From Microbispora rosea (lineage in GTDB: Bacteria; Actinomycetota; Actinomycetes; Streptosporangiales; Streptosporangiaceae), in contig NZ_FTNI01000018.1 in assembly GCF_900156315.1 (NCBI RefSeq), forward strand, positions 62,001 through 126,000: a stretch of 64,000 nt of DNA, read 5' to 3'. Of the stretch, positions 1-7,134 are shown one piece after another. Positions within the stretch are counted from its first letter, which is position 1; each line of letters starts with the position of its first letter. The translations under genes and the position numbers were made by a program. Under the pieces are notes generated by a model that saw only the letters and a list, made by a program, of their open reading frames with translations, made no database searches and had not been told where the DNA came from.

Positions 1-468
1 CCCGAGGGCCTGTCCGAGCCGCCCAGGCGGCTGACGGGCTGGACGCAACTGGCGGGCGGCCTGGCCGGCGCCGTGGTCGGCGTCCTGGTGATCGCGGTGC
101 TCAGCCGCGCCGGTGTGCTCGGAGGAGGCTCCTTCCCCGCCCCCGTGGCCACCGCGGTCCAGTTCGTGGACGCCACCGTCCGGGGATCGACCGAATACCC
201 CGCCACCGTGGCCCTCGCGCTGGCCGTTTCGGGCCCGCTGGGCCTGGGCCTGGCCTTCACCTCGGCCATGCCCACGATGATCGGCCTCGGAGTGCTGCTT
301 CCCCCCGCCGACTCGCTGACCCTCGCCGCCGGAGGCCTGACCCAGTGGCTGCTCACCCGCCGCAACCCCGGGCGGCGCAGCGGCACCGAGATCGTCGCCT
401 CCGGTCTGATCATCGGCGAGGGCCTGATCACCGTCGCGGTGCTCATCGTGCGGGAGGTCCTGCGGTGA
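1..468 (+). CDS. OPT/YSL-family transporter, C-terminal part
   Basis: The frame is open from the first base, so the 5' part lies outside the window. The 155 visible residues contain three hydrophobic segments and end in a pattern typical of the last helices of the OPT/YSL family: a LGVLLPP-like loop, then ASGLIIGEGLI close to the C-terminus. The family imports oligopeptides or metal-chelate complexes (metal-nicotianamine, metallophores) with protons. It lies on the same strand as the small peptide gene and radical SAM operon that begin about 100 bases later, so it may move the product or a peptide precursor. A hairpin separates it from those genes. The family call is fairly firm; the substrate is unknown. 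Confidence 0.72.
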   Translation, partial: PEGLSEPPRRLTGWTQLAGGLAGAVVGVLVIAVLSRAGVLGGGSFPAPVATAVQFVDATVRGSTEYPATVALALAVSGPLGLGLAFTSAMPTMIGLGVLLPPADSLTLAAGGLTQWLLTRRNPGRRSGTEIVASGLIIGEGLITVAVLIVREVLR

Positions 469-502
469 CCCGCCACCTGGGGCACGCGCCCCACCAACGA
501 CT

Positions 503-527
503 CTCCCCGCCGCGTCGCGGCGGGGAG
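503..527 (+). terminator. 11-bp perfect GC hairpin between transporter and peptide gene
   Basis: Arms CTCCCCGCCGC and GCGGCGGGGAG pair perfectly around a GTC loop. There is no downstream T run. It lies 35 bases after the transporter stop and 46 bases before the peptide start codon. It could be a factor-independent-like terminator, an attenuator, or a 3'-end stabiliser that sets different levels of transporter and peptide mRNA. Confidence 0.5.
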
Positions 528-573
528 CGGGCCGGAGAGCGCGGCAGAGATCACAGTGGAGGAGGTGATACCT

Positions 574-708
574 ATGATCGCCATTTCCATGATCGAGAAC
601 GCCGAAGTGTCCGAGAAGCAGACCGACTGCTGCACCGCCATGCGCGGCCGGAAGAACCTCGACGTCGTGACCAGCATCATGGCCAACGACCCCGACGGCT
701 GCGAGTGA
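574..708 (+). CDS. Putative RiPP precursor peptide (44 aa, Cys-Cys)
   Basis: A 44-codon ORF starts at ATG 574 after a strong GGAGGTGAT Shine-Dalgarno sequence and ends 88 bases before a SPASM radical SAM gene. The peptide has a short N-terminal stretch (MIAISMIENAEVSEKQ) that could be a leader. A middle segment TDCCTAMRGRKNL and a C-terminal part ending in NDPDGCE follow. Cysteines are at 19, 20 and 43. The size, the strong RBS and the position directly before a peptide-modifying radical SAM enzyme are classic for a RiPP precursor. I recognise no known precursor family (not mycofactocin, PQQ, SCIFF or sactipeptide-like). An alternative start is Met6. That it is the substrate is inference. Confidence 0.72.
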   Translation: MIAISMIENAEVSEKQTDCCTAMRGRKNLDVVTSIMANDPDGCE

Positions 709-796
709 CCGTGGCCGGCGGACCGTACGACACGGGTGTCCCCTGCCGCGCCCTCCACGTCCCGGCCCACCGGACACCGTTTCTGGGAGACACACC

Positions 797-2317
797 ATGC
801 TCGTGAGCCCGAACACCGTCACCTTCTCGGTGGAGCTCCCCGAGGGCACCCTGGACCCGGCCTATCTCGACGAGAGCGGCAAGGTGAGCGTCCTCGCCAA
901 CGCGGTGTCCGGATCGATGGACATCGTCACCCCCGCCGAGGTCGCCGTGCTCGAACGGGTCCGCGCCGGAGACGCCGCCGTCGACCGTGAGCTCGTGGCC
1001 GGCCTGCTGGAGCGCGGGTACGTCTGCACCGACCCGGTCGAGGAGGAGGCGCGCTACCGCGCCATCGTCGACGGCTACTTCCAGGCGATCCAGGAAGCGC
1101 CGTTCCAGTTCATGTTCATCCCGTCGTTCGTGTGCAACCTGGCGTGCCCGTACTGCTTCGAGGGCGAGCTGACCACCAGGAGCCCGCGCATGGACGAGGA
1201 GATGATCGAGGCCGCGTTCGACACCATCCCCGAGATCCAGGACCGGCACCAGAACTCCGGCCCGCCGTACATCACCCTGTTCGGCGGGGAACCGCTGCTG
1301 GACACGCCGTACCAGCGCGGCGCCGTCGAGCAGATCCTGCGCGGCTCGTACGACCGCGGCTACCCGGTCACCGCGATCACCAACGGCGTGGCGCTGGACG
1401 CGTACGTGCCGATGCTGCTCAAGTACGGCTGCGAGGAGGTTCAGGTCAGTCTGGACGGCACGCCGAGGACCCATGACACCCGGCGGGTGTTCCGCAACGG
1501 CAAGCCGACGTTCGAGCTCATCGAGCGCAGCATCGACGTGGCCGCGGAGGCCGGCATCCGCGTGCTGATCCGGGTGCTCGTCGACGAGGACAGCGTGGAC
1601 GACATGCCGCGCTTCGCGGAGTTCGCGCAGGCCAAGGGGTGGCTCGACCACCCGAAGATCCGCCTGTTCAACGGCTTCACCAAGGCCACCACGTTCCTGT
1701 ACGTCACCCCCGACCACCCCGAGGAGAAGCGCAAGCGCATGGTCCGGGGCGACGTCAAGGCCGGGCTCCAGGAGGCCTTCTGGCGCATGGTCCAGCAGAA
1801 CCCCCTGGTGGACCGCATGCTGCAGCCCGACCTGGCCCGCATCAGGTCGGCCGTCCTGGAGGGCGACCGCCTGCGGCCCAACCTCCAGGGGTGCAGCGCA
1901 GGCACGAGCGTCGTCGCCTTCGACCCCAACGGCAAGATCTACGGCTGCCCGGAGACCGTGGGCCGTCCCCAGCACGCCTGCGGGACGTTCTACCCCGAGT
2001 TCAGCTACGCGGCCGGCTACCGGGATCCCTGGCGGCACCGCCACGTGGACACCGTGCCCATGTGCCGCGACTGCAACGTGAAGTTGTTCTGCGGGGGCGG
2101 CGGCTGCCCCATCAAGGCGTGGGCGGCCAACGGCGGCGACTTCAACACCTGCTACTGCCCCAAGGTGTCCAGCATCACGACGCGTGTCGAGACCCAGCTG
2201 GCCTACCTGCTGCCCATGGCGCTGCGCCGGCAGCAGGAGCACGCGAACCGACCGGAAGGAGAAGAGGGAACGTGGGAGCAGATGACACGCGTGGGTTCGT
2301 TTCCCTGGATGAGCTGA
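797..2317 (+). CDS. SPASM-domain radical SAM peptide maturase
   Basis: The 506-residue protein has an N-terminal region of about 105 residues like the peptide-binding part of RiPP maturases. The radical SAM CxxxCxxC signature is CNLACPYC (Cys113, 117, 120), followed by TLFGGEPLL for SAM binding. A SPASM region carries GCSAGTSVVAFDPNGKIYGC, then CRDCNVKLFCGGGGC and a final CYCP, enough cysteines for two auxiliary [4Fe-4S] clusters. Relatives (PqqE, MftC, AnSME, QhpD) modify ribosomal peptides by C-C, C-S or oxidative chemistry. The gene follows the 44-aa peptide gene, and its last 46 bases overlap the next gene. The specific reaction cannot be read from the sequence. Confidence 0.9.
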   Translation: MLVSPNTVTFSVELPEGTLDPAYLDESGKVSVLANAVSGSMDIVTPAEVAVLERVRAGDAAVDRELVAGLLERGYVCTDPVEEEARYRAIVDGYFQAIQEAPFQFMFIPSFVCNLACPYCFEGELTTRSPRMDEEMIEAAFDTIPEIQDRHQNSGPPYITLFGGEPLLDTPYQRGAVEQILRGSYDRGYPVTAITNGVALDAYVPMLLKYGCEEVQVSLDGTPRTHDTRRVFRNGKPTFELIERSIDVAAEAGIRVLIRVLVDEDSVDDMPRFAEFAQAKGWLDHPKIRLFNGFTKATTFLYVTPDHPEEKRKRMVRGDVKAGLQEAFWRMVQQNPLVDRMLQPDLARIRSAVLEGDRLRPNLQGCSAGTSVVAFDPNGKIYGCPETVGRPQHACGTFYPEFSYAAGYRDPWRHRHVDTVPMCRDCNVKLFCGGGGCPIKAWAANGGDFNTCYCPKVSSITTRVETQLAYLLPMALRRQQEHANRPEGEEGTWEQMTRVGSFPWMS

Positions 2318-3189
2318 TCCGGCCGCGGACGGCCGCCGAGACGCTCACCGAGCCGGACGCCTGCGGATGCGCCCCGCAGACCGCGGACCAGGCGGCCGGC
2401 TGCTGCTCGGCCCCGGAAGCGGCCCCGGCCGACCAGGGTCCCGTTCCCGTCGAGACGCACGTCAAGAAGCGCTACGACGCGCTGGCGGTGCAGGGCACCA
2501 GCACGCTGTGCTGCTCTCCCACGTCGGTGTACACCCCGGAGGAGCTCGCCGAGATCCCCGACTGGGTCCTGGAGCTGTCCAGTGGCTGCGGCTCGCCCAT
2601 GAACGCGATCGGCCTGCGCCCCGGGCAGACGGTCGTGGACTTCGGCTGCGGCGCCGGGCTGGATCTGCTGATCGCCGCGCGCCGGGTGGGTGAGACGGGC
2701 CGGGTCATCGGCGTCGACGCGTCGATTCAGATGGTCAGGACGGCTCGGCGCGCGGCCAAGGAGATGGGGCTCAGGAACATCGATGTGCGGGTCGGCGACA
2801 TCCGGCGCCCACCGGTGCGTGAGGCCAGCGTGGACGTGGTGATGAGCAACTGCGTCCTCGGCATGTTCCCCGACAAGAAGGAAGTGCTGCACGCGGTCGC
2901 GGCCGTCCTGCGCCCGGGAGGAGTGGCGGTGATCTCCGACGTCGTGTACTCCGACGACGGCCCGCCCCCGGCGGACGTGGCGGCCGGCGAGTCCGCCGGC
3001 GCGGAGGACTTCGCAAGGTGCGTGGTGGGCATGACCGAGAGCCAGTACCGCGACCTGGTGCTCGGCGCGGGCTTCGGCAGCGTGGACATGCGCAGCGACG
3101 GGCTCGTCCCCTACCGCGACGGCGCGCAGGTCACCAGTGCCATGATCTTCGCCTACCGGGACGACAGCCCCGCCCAACCGTGCTGCTGA
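2272..3189 (+). CDS. ArsM-family SAM methyltransferase in RiPP operon
   Basis: The 305 residues start at GTG 2272, preceded by GAAGAGGG and inside the maturase gene, which implies translational coupling. A Rossmann motif DFGCGAGLD lies near residue 123. The three cysteines that bind As(III) in ArsM are present in context: SSGCGSP (Cys96), MSNCV (Cys174) and ARCVVG (Cys220). Extra cysteines occur at 31, 33, 44, 45, 80, 81 and at the very end (PCC). ArsM proteins methylate trivalent arsenic. Here the gene is locked into a peptide-maturation operon, so the substrate may be arsenic bound to the peptide or a cysteine/thiol of the peptide itself. Fold and family are secure; the substrate is open. 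Confidence 0.85.
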   Translation: MGADDTRGFVSLDELIRPRTAAETLTEPDACGCAPQTADQAAGCCSAPEAAPADQGPVPVETHVKKRYDALAVQGTSTLCCSPTSVYTPEELAEIPDWVLELSSGCGSPMNAIGLRPGQTVVDFGCGAGLDLLIAARRVGETGRVIGVDASIQMVRTARRAAKEMGLRNIDVRVGDIRRPPVREASVDVVMSNCVLGMFPDKKEVLHAVAAVLRPGGVAVISDVVYSDDGPPPADVAAGESAGAEDFARCVVGMTESQYRDLVLGAGFGSVDMRSDGLVPYRDGAQVTSAMIFAYRDDSPAQPCC

Positions 3190-4559
3190 CCGGCGGCTCG
3201 CCCGCGCTCTTCCGGGACGCGGGCCTGCGGGCGGACGACTACGCCGAGGTACGTCTCGAACGCGCCACGACCGTCGACCTGGTGTGGCGCGGCGACGGCA
3301 TGGAAAGCAGCGTGACCAGCCGTGACGAGGGGTGCTGTGCCCGCGTGATCGGCCGGTCGGGGTCGGCGTTCGCGTCGGCCACCGGCATGGACGCCGGGCC
3401 GGTGCTGCGCAGGGCCGCGCGGGACGCCGTCGAGCTGGGGTGCGCGGCGGGACGTCTCGCCGCGCACCGCCCCTACCTGGCCGACCGTCCCGGCGAGACC
3501 GGTGAGCTCGCGGAGACGGTCGGCCTGGCGGAGAAGACGGAACTGCTCGGCGCCTACCACGCGGCGGCGCTGGCCGCGCATCCCGGCGTGACCGGGGCGC
3601 TCGTCTACTACCGCGAGTCGGTCGCGGACGTGGAGCTGTTGACCAGCGAGGGGACCGGCGTCTCGTACCGGCGCAGGGACCTGACGCTGCAGATCACCGT
3701 CTACGCCGACGGCGGCGCCGCGAGGACCGCAGGCTCGGTGTCGGCAGGCAGCGGCGGCGACTTCTCCGTGGTGCGGGGCCTGGCCCCGGACCTGGAGGCC
3801 GCCGTCGCGACCGCGGTGGACCTGCGCGCCGCCCCCGTGGTGGCGCCGGGGGAGTACGACGTGGTCTGCGACGGCCCGCTGGCCGGCATCTGGGCCCACG
3901 AGACGATCGGGCATCTGGCCGAGGCCGACCACCACCTCGGGGACGCGCAGCTGCAACGGTCCCTGGCCCCCGGACGCCGGCTCGGCCCGTCCATGCTGAC
4001 GATCACCGATCACCCCGGACGTCCCGGTGCGCGGGGATTCGTACCGGTGGACGACGAGGGCACGGCGGGGTCCGCGGTGGAACTGCTGCGCGACGGCGTC
4101 GTCACCCGGCCCCGGCTGCACGACCGCTCCACCGCGGCGGCCTTCGGTGAGGACCCCACCGGCAACGCCAGAGCCCTGAACTTCCGCCACCCGCCGCTGC
4201 CCCGGCTGCGGACGATCGCCATCGCCCCCGGCGCCGCGTCCGAGGAGGAGATGATCGGCGGCGTGGCGCGCGGGCTGCTGGCCCGCGGCGTGCTCGGCGG
4301 GCAGACCGACCGCGCCGGATTCACCTTCCTGCCGGCGGAGTGCCGGGAGATCCGCGACGGCGAGGTCCGCGGCCGGGTCAGAGGCGTGGTGCTGTCCGGT
4401 GCTGTGCTCGGCGCCTTCGCGGCCATCGACGCGATCGGCCGTGAGCAGTGGCGCGGCGACACCTCGGCGAGCTGCGGCAAGCAGGGCCAGAACGCGCTGC
4501 CGGTGAGCTCCTGGGCTCCCATGCTGCGATTGCGAGGCATACGTGTCACCTCTGGCTGA
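3180..4559 (+). CDS. TldD-like metalloprotease subunit
   Basis: GTG 3180 overlaps the methyltransferase stop by 10 bases and gives 459 residues. The TldD metal site is visible as HETIGH at about residue 240, in the family context WAHETIGHLAEAD. TldD/TldE heterodimers digest unfolded peptides inside the cell; in E. coli they mature microcin B17 and degrade CcdA. The next gene encodes the TldE-like partner, overlapping by 17 bases, so a heterodimer is expected. In this operon it most likely cuts the modified precursor. The start could be a little downstream, but the coupling favours the GTG. Confidence 0.85.
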   Translation: MLLTGGSPALFRDAGLRADDYAEVRLERATTVDLVWRGDGMESSVTSRDEGCCARVIGRSGSAFASATGMDAGPVLRRAARDAVELGCAAGRLAAHRPYLADRPGETGELAETVGLAEKTELLGAYHAAALAAHPGVTGALVYYRESVADVELLTSEGTGVSYRRRDLTLQITVYADGGAARTAGSVSAGSGGDFSVVRGLAPDLEAAVATAVDLRAAPVVAPGEYDVVCDGPLAGIWAHETIGHLAEADHHLGDAQLQRSLAPGRRLGPSMLTITDHPGRPGARGFVPVDDEGTAGSAVELLRDGVVTRPRLHDRSTAAAFGEDPTGNARALNFRHPPLPRLRTIAIAPGAASEEEMIGGVARGLLARGVLGGQTDRAGFTFLPAECREIRDGEVRGRVRGVVLSGAVLGAFAAIDAIGREQWRGDTSASCGKQGQNALPVSSWAPMLRLRGIRVTSG

Positions 4560-5883
4560 CCGGCTGGAACAGGCCGGCGCGGAGGCCGCGGCCCGCGCCG
4601 ACCACTGGGAGATCCTGGCCGTCGAGCGCGACGACACCGTGGTGGAGGTCGGTTCGGGCGTGCCCGACCTGGTCAGGTCCGCGCACGAGACGGCGCTGTG
4701 CCTGCGGGTGCACCGCAACGGCCGCGTGGGCACGGCCACCACGACCCGCCTCGACGACGTGCACGGCCTGGTCGGCGAGGCCGTGCGGAACGCGGCTCAC
4801 GGGCCCCCGGCGCCTCGCGACCCGGTCATCGGGAGGAACGCCGCCGCTGAGGCCGCCGAGAGGCCCGCCGCGGATGAGGGCACCCGATCCGTACGGCTCC
4901 TGGCCGAGCAGCTGGGCGCGCTGCAACGCTCGGCGGGGCTGACCGTGCACGGCACGGTGACCAGGACGCAGCAGGCGGTGCACCGCGCGGCCCCGGACGG
5001 GCGGACCACGACCTCGGACCGGTTCTTCCACATCGCCGCTCTGGCGGAGGGCTCGGCCGTCCAGCTGCCCTGGACCGGCTGGACCCGGACGCCGGAGCTG
5101 CCCGCCGCACTCGCCGCGTGGCTGGAGGCCGCGGCCGGATGGGACGCGCTGCCCGCGGCCGACGCGCCCTCCGGCGACCACGACGTGCTGCTCGCCCCGT
5201 CCGCGGTGCACACCCTGCTCACCCCACTGGTCACCGCGCTGAACGGCACCGCCGTCATCGCGGGCCGTTCGTTCGTCGCCGGGCGTCTGGGTGAGCCGTT
5301 CCTGCACCCCTCGATCGGCCTGCGCGACCATCCCTCGGAGCCGGCCGCGCCGGACGACGAGGGCACCGGCGGGCTGGCCTGGCCGGGCAGCGACGACGAC
5401 GGCGTGCCGTGCGCGCCCCTCACGCTGGTCGAGCGGGGCGTCCCGGTCCGGGCGTACCACAGCGTCCGTACGGCGGCCGCGTGCGGGACGGCGCCCACCG
5501 GGCACGGGTTCCGCGGCAACGCGCTGCGCCGCACGGTGCTCAAGCCCGCCACGCCGGTGCTCAACGGCGCGACGCTGTCCGCCGGACCGGCCGATGCCGG
5601 GTCCTTCCACGACCTGCTGGCCGGTGTCCGTGAGGGGGTGCTCGTCGAGTCGCTGATGGGCGGACACCAGCGCGCCGGCCTTTCACCGGTGGTCGAGGGC
5701 AGGCTGCGGCTCGGGTTCCTGATCAGGAACGGACGGGTGGCCGGGATCCTCCGGCAGCGACCGATCGCCCTGGACCTGCGTGAGGTGCTCGGCCACCGCT
5801 TCCGCGCGGTCAGCGACCGCCGGTGGGCCGTCAGCAGGATCTGGTCGGGCCGCCTGCCGTTCGTACTGGCCGGCGGGACATGA
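4543..5883 (+). CDS. TldE/PmbA-like protease partner
   Basis: The 446-residue protein starts at a GTG inside the end of the TldD-like gene. It has the TldE layout: a divergent N-terminal half, then a C-terminal beta-rich half with VAGRLGEPFLHPSIGL, the segment GHGFRGNALR and a final region VVEGRLRLGFLIRNG. It lacks the HExxxH metal motif, as expected for the non-catalytic subunit. It should pair with the preceding TldD-like protein as a peptide-degrading heterodimer. The next gene begins 15 bases later on the same strand. Confidence 0.8.
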   Translation: MSPLADRLEQAGAEAAARADHWEILAVERDDTVVEVGSGVPDLVRSAHETALCLRVHRNGRVGTATTTRLDDVHGLVGEAVRNAAHGPPAPRDPVIGRNAAAEAAERPAADEGTRSVRLLAEQLGALQRSAGLTVHGTVTRTQQAVHRAAPDGRTTTSDRFFHIAALAEGSAVQLPWTGWTRTPELPAALAAWLEAAAGWDALPAADAPSGDHDVLLAPSAVHTLLTPLVTALNGTAVIAGRSFVAGRLGEPFLHPSIGLRDHPSEPAAPDDEGTGGLAWPGSDDDGVPCAPLTLVERGVPVRAYHSVRTAAACGTAPTGHGFRGNALRRTVLKPATPVLNGATLSAGPADAGSFHDLLAGVREGVLVESLMGGHQRAGLSPVVEGRLRLGFLIRNGRVAGILRQRPIALDLREVLGHRFRAVSDRRWAVSRIWSGRLPFVLAGGT

Positions 5884-5898
5884 CGTGAGGAGCGGCCG

Positions 5899-7134
5899 AT
5901 GTATGACGTGATCGTGGTCGGCGGCGGCGTCACCGGGGCCGCGAGCGCCGCCCTGCTCGCGCGGGAGGGTCTGCGGGTCCTGGTGTGCGACCGCACCAGG
6001 CTGCCGGCCCCGGCCGTCTCCACCCACTTCTTCGGCCCGACGACGCTGTCCTTCCTGGACCGGCTCGGCGTGCTGGACGAGGTGCTCGCCACCGGCGCGC
6101 CACCGCTGCGCCGCTGGCACCTGGAGGTCGAGGGCGGCTACTACGGGGCGCCGATGCTGCCCCGCTCGCCGTACCACTACAACCTGTGCGTACGCCGGGA
6201 GACCCTCAGCGGCGTCCTGCTGCGCGCCGCGAGCCGGCACGGGGCCGAGATCAGGGAACGCAGCCCCGTGCGGTCCCTGCGCTGGGACGGTGACCAGGTC
6301 ATCGGGATCGAGGGCGCGGGGTGGTCGGAGAAGGCCAGGATCGTCGTGGGCGCGGACGGGCGGGGATCCGCGACCGCCCGTCAGGCCGGCGCGGCCACGA
6401 CCTTCGACGCCGGAGCCATGCGCTGCACGTTCCACGCCTACTGGGAGGACGTCGTCCCCCTGCCCGCGCCCGCGCTGGAGCTGTGGCACGACGACGGTCA
6501 CGTGCTCCAGGTCGGTCCGTGCGACGGCGGGCGGTGGGTGATCATGGTGTCGGCACCCCTGGAGGAGTACGCGGCCCTCCGGGCAGGCGCGGGGGGAGAC
6601 GAGGGATACGAGCGCCTGCTCCGGTCGATCCCCGCCATGGCGGACCGGTTGCGTGCGGCGCGGCGGGTCTCGCCCGTGTACGCGTCGAAGAGCCTGCGAA
6701 ACTTCCACCGCGAGCCGGCGGGCCCGGGCTGGCGGCTCGCGGGCGACGCCTACTGCCACAAGGACCCGCTGTTCGGCGCGGGCATCACCGACGCGTGCGC
6801 GGCGGCGGAGACTCTCGCCGCCACGGTGCCCCTCGCGGTCGATGGCGACACGCCGCAGGCCAGGGAGAGCTACGCGACCCGCTTGGACGAGCGCGTCGGG
6901 CGCAAGGTCCGCGCGGGTCTCGCGGGGCTGCGCATCGACCCGCCGGAGCCCGGCCAGCTCGCGTGGATCCGCGGCGTGCTGGCCCACCCCGGGCTGGCAC
7001 TGGAGATGACCCGCCGCTGCTCGGAGCTGTTCGCCGGGCTGCCGGAGGACCGGCGCGACTTCTGGCAGCGGGTCGCCGACGGCGCCTCGGAGGTGCTCGG
7101 CCTGCCCCCGGCGGCCTCCGTGGACCCGTCGTGA
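5899..7134 (+). CDS. FAD-dependent oxidoreductase (PHBH/geranylgeranyl reductase-like)
   Basis: The 411-residue protein begins VIVVGGGVTGAASA, a Rossmann FAD-binding GxGxxG. Later it has IVVGADGRGSATAR (the DG motif) and LAGDAYCHKDPLFGAGITDA (the GD motif that contacts FAD ribityl). This is the layout of class A flavin monooxygenases, halogenases and geranylgeranyl reductase-type enzymes. The start has GAGGAGCGG upstream and the stop overlaps the next GTG. In this operon it probably oxidises, reduces or hydroxylates the peptide or a fragment of it. No substrate can be assigned. Confidence 0.82.
   Translation: MYDVIVVGGGVTGAASAALLAREGLRVLVCDRTRLPAPAVSTHFFGPTTLSFLDRLGVLDEVLATGAPPLRRWHLEVEGGYYGAPMLPRSPYHYNLCVRRETLSGVLLRAASRHGAEIRERSPVRSLRWDGDQVIGIEGAGWSEKARIVVGADGRGSATARQAGAATTFDAGAMRCTFHAYWEDVVPLPAPALELWHDDGHVLQVGPCDGGRWVIMVSAPLEEYAALRAGAGGDEGYERLLRSIPAMADRLRAARRVSPVYASKSLRNFHREPAGPGWRLAGDAYCHKDPLFGAGITDACAAAETLAATVPLAVDGDTPQARESYATRLDERVGRKVRAGLAGLRIDPPEPGQLAWIRGVLAHPGLALEMTRRCSELFAGLPEDRRDFWQRVADGASEVLGLPPAASVDPS

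Noticed and set aside
677-2242. Long leftward frame (521 codons) opposite the radical SAM gene
   Set aside because: It is a GC-bias shadow of the maturase gene; its sequence is low-complexity Arg/Ala/His/Gly-rich with no domain, while the forward frame has clear motifs.
3153-4742. Leftward 529-codon frame opposite the TldD-like gene
   Set aside because: No domain or RBS and shadowed by a gene with a recognisable metal site.
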